64,000 nucleotides of DNA from Vicugna pacos (Eukaryota > Chordata > Mammalia > Artiodactyla > Camelidae), in the NCBI RefSeq assembly GCF_048564905.1, contig NC_133006.1, positions 26,161,501 to 26,225,500 on the forward strand, in the 5' to 3' direction. Shown here piece after piece: positions 23,913 to 35,625 of the stretch. The notes beneath the pieces are model-generated. The model was not told the DNA's origin, searched no databases, and saw only the letters and a list, made by a program, of their open reading frames with translations. The position numbers were made by a program, and so were the translations under genes. The first letter of the stretch is position 1. Every line of letters starts with the position of its first letter.

Positions 23913-24155
23913 GCCGCCCCAGAGAAGACCATCTAACCAGCACCCACACGAGGCCCCACGTTTCCTAGAAAGGCGATGCCAACTGCCCTAAGACAGGCCG
24001 CTGAACTACCCAACCTGCCTCTCTCTGCTTGAAACGAAATCATAAAGATCAGACATAGCCTCCTGCCTCAGAGAGCCAAAACCTGACAAAACAGATGAAA
24101 CAACAATTTTCCAGACACCAAACTTCAGGCAAAGAAGTATGATAATCCGTGACAG

Positions 24156-24336
24156 GAAAGAAAGAAGCAAGCAAGAAAGCAAGCAAAAAAGCGAAAGAAA
24201 GAGGAAGGAAGGAAGGGAGGAAGGGAGGAAGGGAGGAAGGGAGGAAGGAAGGAAGGAAGGAAGGAAGGAAGGAAGGAAGGAAGGAAGGAAGGAAGGAAGG
24301 AAGGAAGGAAAAGAGAGAGAGAGAGAGGGAGAGGGA
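24156..24336. repeat. Polypurine (GGAA)n/(GA)n tract, right arm
   Basis: Mirror of the left polypyrimidine tract, with four more GGAA units. The difference shows that the two arms are not a simple copy-paste of one another in the assembly. Confidence 0.95.
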
Positions 24337-24690
24337 GACGGGTAGGGGGTAGGGGGGGAGAGAAAGGTAGGCTTGCACCCTGGTTCTTGCTGCCTTGGGA
24401 GAGTTTCCCGGCCCCAGTGCCCAGGCGGAGGCTGGTGAACTCCCTGAGTTGATGAGAAAGAGCAGATAGTCCAGGAGAACAAGACAGCTAGAGTCAGCAG
24501 GACAGAGTACGCGAAAGGAGAGAGCTGTGATAAGAGGCAACTGCAGAAAGAAGTCCACGGTGAGCTTGGTACTGATCAGCGCATGCAGGTAGGGAAAGTA
24601 CGCAAGGCTGTGGGAAGACTCCCCACAAAGACCAGAGAAGTAACCTCCGAAGACAGCTAACAGCCTTCTTCCGGAGGTGACCAAAAGGAG

Positions 24691-24764
24691 TGGCCCGTAC
24701 GGGGATCGAACCCGCGACCTTGGCGTTATTAGCACCACGCTCTAACCAACTGAGCTAACCGGCC
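24691..24764 (-). tRNA. tRNA-Ile-AAT: tRNA-Ile (AAT), right arm, inner copy
   Basis: Identical to the gene at 17736-17809, with anticodon AAT. A TTTT terminator lies downstream on the minus strand at about 24683-24686. Confidence 0.98.
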
Positions 24765-25304
24765 CTCGGCGAGTGGACAGTTTTCGTTGTTTTTTTCTTC
24801 TTTCCCTAAAAAACGCCCCTCCCGCTCCCCTTTTTATAAAGCGTTAAGTTCCAAATAATTGTTGTTGTTGTTGTTTCTCTTAGGAGAATTTGTTGTTGTT
24901 GTTGCTTCCTACCCTTAATGAAAAGAATGAGACGCGTTCTCTCAAAAGAAAACCGAAAGCAAAGGAGGGAAGAAAGAACATCGGTTTTAAGTCGTATTCC
25001 TGGACTGGAAAGAGGCAGCTTAAGATTTTGAAGCTGCGGCGCTAAGGGCCCGGAAGTCCGTGGAGGTATTTGGGGTCCTGCAAATGACTGGCAATCAGCC
25101 CCTGAACTACAGGTGAGTCAAGGCTCACGCAAAGAAGATGGCATTCGGTGGCCGAAAGATATTCCGACAGGTCTGATTTTCGATCGTGGCGGAGTCGCGC
25201 AGATCTCCCTCCGCGTGAGACTTGGCCGGCGTTGGGACGCCTTCTGGTCTACCTGCCTGGGCGGTTGAGGACAACTTTAAAATACGAAGCCCGGAGGGGA
25301 GCGA

Positions 25305-25377
25305 TGTTTCCGCCCGGTTTCGAACCGGGGACCTTTCGCGTGTGAGGCGAACGTGATAACCACTACACTACGGAAAC
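25305..25377 (-). tRNA. tRNA-Val-CAC: tRNA-Val (CAC), right arm
   Basis: Identical to 17123-17195, with anticodon CAC and a fully paired cloverleaf. Confidence 0.98.
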
Positions 25378-25959
25378 TGTGCATGGCTCGGCTATTGTCG
25401 TTTTTTTCCCCGCCTCTGGCGTGTAAGAGAGAAGAGACTTCCTGGCTAGCTAGCCCGGGTTCGGCAACGTTGAACTGATCTTTTCTTCCGGGAAATGATC
25501 AAGGTTACTGCACTCTTCTATTGAGATCAGTAATACTGAGTCAATGAGTCACACCAGGCAAATACTCCGCTTAAGCGAGCAATTCCTTTCCAAAGGCAGG
25601 ACGGAGATCTTAAGGCAGTCTCCGGGTATAACAGATGTCTGAAAATTGCTCGATTTTGTCCTACGTGGGTTTATCTGACCTTAGGAAGCTCTGTGATCAC
25701 CATCCCGTGGGTGCCAGAAAATGATCCCAGAAAAGTAACCGGGATTCGGTGCACGTGACCTCAGGGAGTTGCCCAGAGTTCTGTGCCAGGCAGGGCAGGA
25801 CCGATAGAAACTGAGGGACGGGAGAGGGGAAATGCCGACTGGTCTGCCAGGCAGTCCTTTCTTGTCCCCTCTGTCCTCAATTCTGCGCCAGCTGAACACT
25901 GATCAACCAGAGTCAGACTAAACTCGCTGCTGCTATTAACGTCGTTGAGGTGCCATAAC

Positions 25960-26955
25960 GGCTATTAGAGATACCATCATTTACGTACAAAGTCAGTTTT
26001 GAGTGTGAAGCAGCGTCTCACTGAGATTTTCTTTTGCAATTCCCTAACGACTAATGATGTCGAGCATCTTTCCACGCGCTTTGTGGACAGTCATATATAT
26101 TCTTTGGTGACATGTGTATTAAAATCTGTTGCCCATTTCTTAATTTGGGTTATTTGTTTTCTCACTATTGAGTGGTAAGTGTTCTTTACAGATTATGGAT
26201 CCAAGTCCTTAAGTGAATTTTGACTGGCAAATATTTTCTCCCACTCTGCTGCCTGCCTTTCCACTTTCTACGATGATGTCTTTTGCAGTGCAAATGTTTT
26301 AAATCCTGGTGGAGTTCAATTTACAGTTTTGTCTTTTACACGCTCTTGGTATGGCATCTCAGAAATAGTTGCCTATTCCAAGGTTTAAGGAAAAGTATTC
26401 CTATGTTTTCTTCAAAGAGGGTCATAGTTTTTGCATCTTACATTTACATCTTGGATCCATTTTGGATTTATTTTTGTTAATTTACAAAAGTTAGTTACAA
26501 AATAAGCTCAAAGCAAATCTGTGTTAACTTGAGGTGATGTGAATTGATGATTTTACGCACGAGTATCCAACTGTTCCCTGCACTATTTGTTGAAAAGACC
26601 ATGCCTTCCCTCACTGAATGGTCTCGGCACTTTTGTTGAAAAATCAACTGACAGTAGATGTAGGTGCTTCTCTCTAGACTCTCAATTCTGTTCTGTTATC
26701 TGAATGTCTATCCTTCTTGCCAGTACCGCAGTCTGGCTGACTAGACAAAGTTTTCAAATCAGGAAGTGTAAACCCTACAGTTCCGTTCTCTTTTTTCAAG
26801 CCTGTTTCTGCTTTCCTAGGGCTTTTGCATTTCCATATGAATTTTAAGATAGATTTTTCAATGAGCCAAAAAAATTTTTTAAAAAAATTTAAGGATGAAG
26901 AAATGCCCAGCTGAGATTTTGATAAGGATTAAATTGAATTTAGAGGAACATTTGG
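25960..26955 (-). mobile_element. L1 ORF2 3'-part relic, right arm
   Basis: Mirror copy of the left-arm L1 relic at 15545-16540. It was inserted before the arms were duplicated or last homogenised. Confidence 0.75.
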
Positions 26956-27456
26956 AGAAGAGTTTCATTTCATCCTGACTATATTTCTTCGTCCATGAGC
27001 ATAGAACGTGTCTCTTTGACTTTGGATCTTCCCTAGTTTGGTCCAGCAGTTTTGGGTAGTGTTCAGTGCACCAGTAGCGCACTTCCTGCAGCCCGAAGAA
27101 AGCAGATGTGCCCGGACTTTCCTTGCGGAGGGTAGGAGAATGTGCCCGGTGGGAGCAGGAGCTGAGTGGTCCGAGGCCTGCGGAGGCTCCCGCTGTGCTG
27201 GCTGCGATCTCGAACCTTCGAGAAGCTTTGCGTTTGTTGCGTGTTTCCCCGGGAGGGAGGAGAAAGGAGGGAAGCGTCCCTGGAGGGGGAGGGCATGTTT
27301 CGGAGTGTTTTGGGGTCGCACTGGCAGAGTTTGAGGAAGGCGAAGTTTCCCGTTGAGTGAGGTTAGTCGGCTGTGGAAGTTGTTGGTTTTGCTCCCAAGA
27401 GGTACAGCGGGAAATAGTGATTAAAAACGGAAATAGCAGAGCACCTGCGGCACCTC

Positions 27457-27530
27457 GGCCGGTTAGCTCAGTTGGTTAGAGCGTGGTGCTAATAACGCCA
27501 AGGTCGCGGGTTCGACCCCCGTACGGGCCA
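27457..27530 (+). tRNA. tRNA-Ile-AAT: tRNA-Ile (AAT), right arm, outer copy
   Basis: Identical to 14970-15043, with anticodon loop CTAATAA and T-loop TTCGACC. TTTT follows at about 27541. Confidence 0.97.
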
Positions 27531-28269
27531 GAGCTACTGCTTTTACTCCTCACCATCCCAGGTGCTTACACCTTTCCAGCTCAGACTTGGAGCTCAGATG
27601 GCTTTTCAAACCTCATCATGCTATTGATGTTATTTCTTCACGATGGAATTGTTGAACCTCTCTGTTTTGCCCAGGGCATGTTCGTTCTGCTATTTTTACA
27701 AGCAGTTGGTCTCTTTGTCTATTCTCGAATCAATACTACACTGAGATAATATTGATCACTTTATGCGTATCTTGATCTCTTGTGTCAATGCTCCAAACTG
27801 GTTCTTATTCTTCAAGATTATCTTACTTTTTCTCGTTGCCTTGCGTGTAAATTTTAACGGGGAAAAGCTTTGTCAAATACAAAGAAAACCTGGTGGAAGT
27901 TAGACTGGGATTTAACTGAACGTATGCAATAGTTTGGGGAAATTAATATATTAATACTATTGCATCGTCCATTAGACTCGTATGGAGTCTCTTGCCATTT
28001 ACTTAGTCTTTTACAATTTCTCTCTGGGATGTTTTATTTTCAGTGTGACCAACTGCCTTGTGCTTTTAAGAAATGTATTCATATGTATTTGTGTTTTGTG
28101 TTTTTTGTTTTTTGGGGTTTTTTTTGTTTGTTTGTTTGTTTTTTTGATGCTCTGCTGAATTGTATAGTGTTAAAATGTATTCTCCTGATGTCTATTGCTG
28201 TATAGGAAAATCAGTTGATACTTGTATGCTAATCTTTTGTTGAAATGATTTCCTAAATTTATTTACCTA

Positions 28270-30680
28270 TTAAATTGTGTAGTTTAAAAACCAATCAATG
28301 TCACCTACCATATAAACAGAATAAAAGAAAAGACGTATTTCCACAGGTGGAGAAAAAGCATTTGACAAAATGCAGTACTTATTCATAACAAACACTGTCA
28401 ACAAACTAGGATCAGAAAGAAATGTCTGCACTCTCATACAGGGCATTCCCAAATAATGTATAGCTAATATCACACTTTACTGTGAACTACATATTATTCC
28501 TCCTACATATGAAAAAACACAAGGATTTTTGCTCTTGATACATGATCTCATCAGTGTATTTGCAGTCAAGCCAGTGTAACAAGGCATGAAATAGAAATAC
28601 TGTGCATGGGGAAATAGGAAGGAAATGGAGGAGTAAAACACTTTCTATTTTCAGAAAACATTAGCTTCTACACGGGAAATATCCTAAGGGATCTACAGGA
28701 GGGGAGGGGGGTGGGGGAAACTACCTAATATTTGTAAGCGAACTTGTCAATGTTCTAGAAGATCAAGTGGATATTCTTGTATCAATTGTGTGTGTGGGTT
28801 GTGTGTGTTCAGTGATCGGTTCAAAAACAATTGGGAAATATAATAAAGTTAAAATACATTGTTGGGACTATAAAATACTTAGGAATGCATTTAGCAAATA
28901 CATGCCTACTCTGAACACTGAGCATGGCAATCCACTGTTGAGAAAAAGTAAAGAGTACTCAATTCGAAGGAAAACCATGTCATGTTCATGGATTGGAGCG
29001 CTCAATAATATTCACTTGTCAGTTCAAGCCAGTTGATCTGTAGATTCAACAGAATACTAATTAAAATCGCAGAGGTGTTTTTCCTAGAAATTAACAATGA
29101 TGAAACTAATAGGAAAATGTATAGGATCTAGAATAGTCAAAATAATCTTTTTAAAAAAATGGATAGATTTGGAGGCATTTAATTCATTGATTTCTAAGTT
29201 CCTCTATATTGATGGTAATCAAGCCATTGTGGAATCATGTAAGGACTGTCAAATACATCAGTAGACTCAGAACAGAGTCTAGAAAGAGACCCACACTTCC
29301 ACGGTCAACTGATTTTTTGACAAAGAGGGGAAAAATAATTCTATGGGAAAGGTGATCTTTTCAATACAGGTTATTCAACCCATGAATATCTATATTGAAT
29401 AATGTGATTGTTCACCCTTATCTTAACATCACATACACACAGAAAAAGCAAGACAAACAAAGCAAAACATGAAAGCTCACTTCATAATGCCTTTAGAAGA
29501 AAACAAAGGAGAATATCTTTGCAACCTGGAAATGGCAAAGTTTTCTTACAAGAAAAGATCTTCTCACCAAAAACATCATCAGGAAAACAAATAAGTAAGC
29601 TGTAGACAGTAATAACATTTTTCAATACTTGTATCAGACAAAGGACTTTTGTCCAGATTATAGAAAACACTCCTACTCTCAAGAATAGAAATGCAGACAA
29701 CTCAATTACAACACACAAGAGACTCAAGAAAATATTGCATAAAAATGCTATTTGAAAGGGCAACAAGTTCAGAAGAAGCGCTCTACATCATTGGTTATTA
29801 GAGAAGTGCAACTTAAAACTAAAATGAGATAACATCACACACTCATTAGAATGGCTCAGGGTGAAATGCTGACACAACAAACCATCAGTGGTGCTGGATG
29901 TGGACCAACCAGCTTCCTCACGTATTGTCAGTGGGACTGTAAACTGATGTAAGCAATTCGAACTGTTCGATAGTTTTTCCTAAAGTTGTATGTACATTGC
30001 CCTTTGACCCAACCAGTCTATAAGCCATTCTAAGTATTTGTTTTAGGGAAATATAACGACAATTTTAAAACATTGCGTAGTAATGCTCATACTAATGTCA
30101 TAGCATAGCATATTGACACGTTCTATACCACTCGATTGTCTGTCAAGATGAGAATGGATAAAATATTGCAATCTATTTATACAATGGCATACTATCAATT
30201 ACCCACAGAAGCAAAAACCTGAGTGATCAAAGGGGCATAATGTTGAGTGAAACAAACAGGGTACAAAAGAGTAAACACTGTGATTTCATTCATGTGAACA
30301 TCTAGTACAGGCAAAACTAATGTGAAAAAGAAATCAGGACAGTGGTTTTCTCTGAGGGGATGGGTAGAAGAGGTTTGGGAAGGACCAAGGGAGCTTTATG
30401 GGAGACGGAATGGTCTACGTATAACGCACCATAGGAGTGTGGGTTACATGAGCGTATCCATGGTTCAGAATTGCAGTTGAGATATATGCATTTTGATACA
30501 GGTACATTTTACCTGAGAAAAGAACTCTAAAGGTAATAATAATAATAAACATTCAGAGGAGTGAGGATAGGTGGAGATAAATCTAAAAATGGTAGAATAC
30601 TGATGATTATTGAAGCTGGGTGATTGTGTACCTGATGGTAACTTATTATCTTGTTCTGCTTCTTATGTGCATGTTTGAAA
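28270..30680 (+). mobile_element. Old L1 LINE, right arm
   Basis: Mirror of 11820-14230. The plus strand shows ORF2-like text near 28350 ('aagcatttgacaaaatgcag') and L1 3' UTR text up to about 30670. It is fragmented, with no intact frame. Confidence 0.7.
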
Positions 30681-31756
30681 ATTCTCATAACGAGAAGTTC
30701 GTAATTATCCCACTTTGAGTGTTTTCAAAGTGTATGAAATGTGTACAAATATTAGCTGTTGTATTGCTGAGCTTGACTGCATGTTAGACACCTTTTCCAA
30801 TTACGGCTTCAGGCACGGGCTAAAGATTAAAAATGCGAATGAAAGGGGGCTTCAGGGAGGGTTGTATGTATTTCTTCCACTGTTAGTGCCTCTTGGCAAG
30901 CACACGTTGTCGAACCTCAATACACTTTCCTAGGATCAAAGAGTGAGTTTAAGGAAGTCGTTTGGTTTTATTTGTGTGTTTCTCCTACTTGACTGATTTC
31001 GCCCGGCTCCTCTACTGTGTCCTATTCCCGGGAATCCCAACGGTAAAAGAAGGGGAATGCGGGGCTCATCTGTTTAGCGTGGCAGCAGCCCAAAGCTACC
31101 ACTGCCCAGCTGTTGCTTCAGCGTCAGGCCTCCTGGGCTCTTTCACCTTTGTCCGGGATCCTTTCGTGATCGCCTCTCCTCCAGGTCAGCTTCTCAGACC
31201 CGCACCCGCACCGCAGATCTTGCAGCGCCCTTCTGGAGGTCGCGGTGCTGGGAGACGAGCTCTGGGCTGAATGCAGTGGGTAGGGGTCAAGACCAGCTCC
31301 GCTATCCTGTCCCCATTACCCCAGCCTTTCTGGATCTAACATTTCGTCCGTCAGCGCCTCCTTTCTTTCTCATAGCAAGGCGGGGTACGGGGTTAAACCC
31401 AACGGGAATAACATTGGTGAGGGAGACACTCGTAGACCCGCATTGTTTCCTTTTTCTTTCTCCTTCTTTCCTTTCTTCCTCTCCCCCCTCACCCCACCCC
31501 CCCTTTAAGCGTGTTTGATCCGAAACTGTGTATAGTTTTCTCTATGTGATGTTTCCCCATATTAGCCATCTGTTAGACTGGATCCCGTTCCTTTGGAAAG
31601 TTTTTCCGAGTTCAACAACGGGCAAGACTGCGTTGTGGGCTAGCAACAAGAAAAGTCAAGTCAGGGAGCTCTTCACAGTAAGTGGAATGGAAGCAAATTT
31701 TAAGAACTGCTTTGAGTGTCAAGGTGCAGAAGATTGGGTTTGAAAAGTGGAGCGAG

Positions 31757-31829
31757 CGAGCCAGCCAGGAGTCGAACCTAGAATCTTCTGATCCGTAGTC
31801 AGACGCGTTATCCATTGCGCCACTGGCCC
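31757..31829 (-). tRNA. tRNA-Arg-ACG: tRNA-Arg (ACG), right arm
   Basis: Identical to 10671-10743, with anticodon ACG. Confidence 0.97.
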
Positions 31830-32759
31830 CTCTTGGTTCTGGCGCCGAAGTAGGCTTTTTTCAATGAGGCTTCAGAAGCCGTGGGGCGAGTCATGAGGTT
31901 AGAAGTACGTACAAAACTGCTGACTCCCAGAGATTGACATCGTCCGTGGTTACTTTACATAATACAACTTTGTTTTCCATTTCTACATTTGAATTATTAA
32001 GCAATTTTAAGTCTTAAAACATTACATATATGGTAGAATGTCATGTCTTGAAAGCAATTTTTCACCTGTGAGTGCTCTTCTGCTAATTTTTGCAATCTGT
32101 TAATCTGCCATGTTTCCACGTTTATCATATTGTCTTACATACTTTTGTTGGGCACTGATAATGTATGCATGGATGATTAATGACTACTGTGTATTCTTTT
32201 CAATTAAGTGCCATAAAATAGAGAAAATTGACTTGGTGTGGAAATTTGGTTGTAAGAATCACGTCTTTCCCTCTCAGTGTTAAAAGAGTAATACTCACTA
32301 AGGTGGAGAATCATGGCCAAATCCTGTGCTAAATCGTGGATCGGATAAAAGCCTGCAAAAGTAATCGGCAAAGACAAATAGACAAGAATTCAATAAAGGT
32401 ACGCACATTCCAGAAATCATATTTGACATTGAATGCTGGAATTTAGGAACTGATTTGCCACCACATAACTTTCCAACAGATAGATATGCTCTCTTTAGAC
32501 AATTTGGTTATTTGTTTATTTCAGTTTTCAAATTAGTCAAAGGAGACACCTCAAAATGTGAAACTGCCTTGAGAAAAGGATCTTTGATGGTGAGAGAGAG
32601 ACATGGTATAGTAATGTTCTTAATGGCACAAACTTAGACTCCAGAATGCAAAGGTTTCTTATCCCAACTTTGCCTTTTTATTTATTTATTTTTTCCGGCC
32701 TACTTGTCCTTTGAAATAAAAGAGAGGTATACAGTTCTAACAGAAATGTGAAGCTTTAT

Positions 32760-33020
32760 TCACAAAGTTTTAGGGAAATTTCTTCTGAAGGTGTAATGAT
32801 GGAGGTGAAGTTTAAAGGTTGAGGAGATGTTAACTAGGTATAGAAAAAAGTAATTGAAGTAGAACAAGTAATATGTGCACACATCCATGGTAAATAAGAG
32901 GGACTGGTTGCAAGCAGGACAGTGTGGTTGGAGGGAAAGGGGCGGTGAGGTATGAAATGAGGCTGAAAACGAAGGAGTGGCCATAGAGAGGATTCCAGGC
33001 CATAATCTTAAGGGTCACAT
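32760..33020 (-). mobile_element. L2 LINE fragment, right arm
   Basis: Mirror copy of the L2-like stretch at 9480-9740. The 30-T run at 33083-33112 follows. Confidence 0.5.
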
Positions 33021-33078
33021 AATAAAATAGCTTTGAAATGTTTAGGCAACAGTCAACGCTTTTAGAAATACGGCTTTC

Positions 33079-33113
<35 letters not shown>

Positions 33114-34071
33114 TCTTGACAAAGGTCACAGCATTTAAGGTCTGGTCTGACCTAATCTAAGCAAAATCCAGCTAAAGTTCTCGCAAAAAGTTTGAGAAAC
33201 TCCCAAGCATTCTGATTGTGTGACTTCCCCTAGTCCACCAGGGACAAGAGCAGTGTTCCCTGTAGAGAGCCCAGGAAATTTGACTTCTTTAACCGTAATT
33301 CCAATGATCTGCCGCCCCCCAGTTGTTGTGTTCTGTGAATGCAGAAGCACCGGTAGTTCAGATGTGGAAGTGTAATTTCTGTGAATGTGGTAGCCCCCTT
33401 TTTCTAGCCTCAATAGTCGACGGAATTAATCAACAGACAATCTATAATAGAAATAGAAAATAATTTTATTCGAGCCAAACTGAGGACTGTATGTGGGGAG
33501 ACAGCCTCTCAGATAGCTATGAGAAACTGCTTCAGAGAAGCATGGTTTTCAGCACCGTTGAGTATCTCATCAGAACAAAGAACATCAAACATGACCGGGA
33601 TACATTCTTTCGAGGTTTCGAAAACGACGGATCAGCAGGTACACAGCGAGTCAGTCTAGCCGCGGAAGTAGCACTGCGAAGTGCTACTAGCTTTGACGTC
33701 CCAGGAAAGGAGTCATTTTATCTTTCTCTTTAAAAGGGACATTTTAAGTTCTGGCAATGCACCCTTTTTTTTTTCAATGGATAAAGCAGATGAATCAAGT
33801 GTGCTTAGTAGGTCGCAAAACAGTCATAAAATTTTAGCTAAATCGTATATAAGCCAGAATGCCTTCCCCATACCTTAATATATGAACATGTCTTCCATGA
33901 CAATCAAGTAGAAATACTGTTTTCCATATTTGGTGGTGGTGTTTTTTTTTTTAAATAAAATTAGAACATCTGTACCTAGGACACACACAGTATCAACTCT
34001 GTGCATCATTAAACCATTTCCTTCCTCCTCTCCTTTCTCATACACCCCAGCAAATGCAGAGTACGCTGTAC

Positions 34072-34622
34072 ACGGTGTTGACTCCAGGAATGGTCGGGCT
34101 CCCTGGTTGCGAGGAGAATCCTCCCTGCCTGCTGGGCGCGCAGCTTGAGCTGAGCGGGATGCTGAGTCCTGCCGACGTCAGAGAGGTGCCGCTGCCGGCC
34201 TCGGTACCGTGTCCGCGAGGGCCCCAACGCCCGAATTCGTGTACGTCTGCCCTACAGACTTGTCTCTAATCACACACGCAAGTAAACCCACTGTAAGCCC
34301 GTTCCAAGGCCGGCCGGACTGTTCCTTTCCTGCCTAAAGGCAGCTAACTGGCCGTTGAACCCTCTGAAGCGGCAGGTCTCTGCACCCAAATGGCCACTCG
34401 TGGCGGCGAGTGGTCGCCCCTCCCAGGGAAGTCTCCGTGGGTGATGCTGTCCGTCCGGCTTCAGACCCCCCAGCGCCGCCCGGGTTCGGGAAAAGTTTCG
34501 GCTCGGCGTTGGCCGTGTAGCGGAAACACGAGCAGAGAGACGCAGCGCAAGGCTGACTGCGGCAGAAGTCCCTGAGGCTACGGGTCGGGGTACCAAAGCG
34601 GACCTGCGAATCAGGAGCAAAA
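34072..34622. promoter_or_regulatory. CpG-rich island-like segment, right arm
   Basis: Mirror of 7880-8430. A diverged, CpG-depleted relative of part of it (34075-34212) lies at 54501-54645, so the sequence predates the current palindrome. Confidence 0.5.
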
Positions 34623-35552
34623 GGAAAGGGAAGGGAAGTGAAGTAAAGCAACCATCTCTGCCTGAAAGGCGCGCTCCCTGCAGTTCCCTGGGGACAGGAA
34701 AATTTTCTGGTTCATTTCTTCCTTCCCCTCTTCCATGTCTTTCCACCCCGACGTGCACATTTTATACTGAAGCTTTTGGAAAATATTTCTGGCAAAGTAA
34801 CAACAACAACAACAACAAAACAACAACAACAACAACGTCGGAGATGCAAGATATTTGGAAATATCTCCTTTTGTTTTTACTTTGTTTGTTTTGCCTTTTT
34901 GTTTGATTGGTTGTTTTTATTTACTTATGTGTACTGTCGGTATGGCATACCTTAACTGCTTACTGGCCATTTGCTTGACTCTTGTGAAGTGCCTGTTTAA
35001 ACCATTTGCCCATTGACCCAGGGTGAAAGTGAAAACAGTAAAGGCTAGGCAAGAAATGTTAGAAAAACACTCTATACCTTTGAGATAGACAACTATTTGT
35101 TAGTCAGGATGTAATAAGCACCAAGCGTACAAGAAAGATTGACACTCTGGACCTCACAAAAAATTGAACACCTTTTTCATCCAAGAAGTCCATTAAGAGG
35201 GAGAAAACACCAGCGACAGACTGGAAGAAGACCCTGGTAATCCACACATTGTGAAAGGCCTTGGATCCAGACGACCTGAAGAAGTGTTAAAAGTACAATA
35301 AGAAGAAAGGATTTAATTTTAAAACATAACTTGGTCTCTTTGGACGAGGAATCCTTATTCTTCTTAAAGAGAAATCGTTCAGTGAAGTGAAGCTCCAAGC
35401 TTCGAGGGTTGACAAGAAGTGGGGGTGCAGATTGAGCGCTGCTGTTCTCAAGATAACGCGGGAAAAAGCTTTTATCTTGAAGTCTGGAACCCCGAGGTGT
35501 GAAGGAAATATGTGTGCTTCTCACTAAAGGGACAAAATTCCCGGCGAAGCAT

Positions 35553-35625
35553 TGTTTCCGCCCGGTTTCGAACCGGGGACCTTTCGCGTGTAAGGCGAAC
35601 GTGCTGACCACTACACTACGGAAAC
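35553..35625 (-). tRNA. tRNA-Val-TAC: tRNA-Val (TAC), right arm, fully paired
   Basis: Same as the left-arm gene except that the T-stem 3' strand is CCGGG, so all five T-stem pairs form. Anticodon TAC sits on a Val-CAC-type body. This copy is the better candidate for a functional gene of the pair. Confidence 0.96.
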
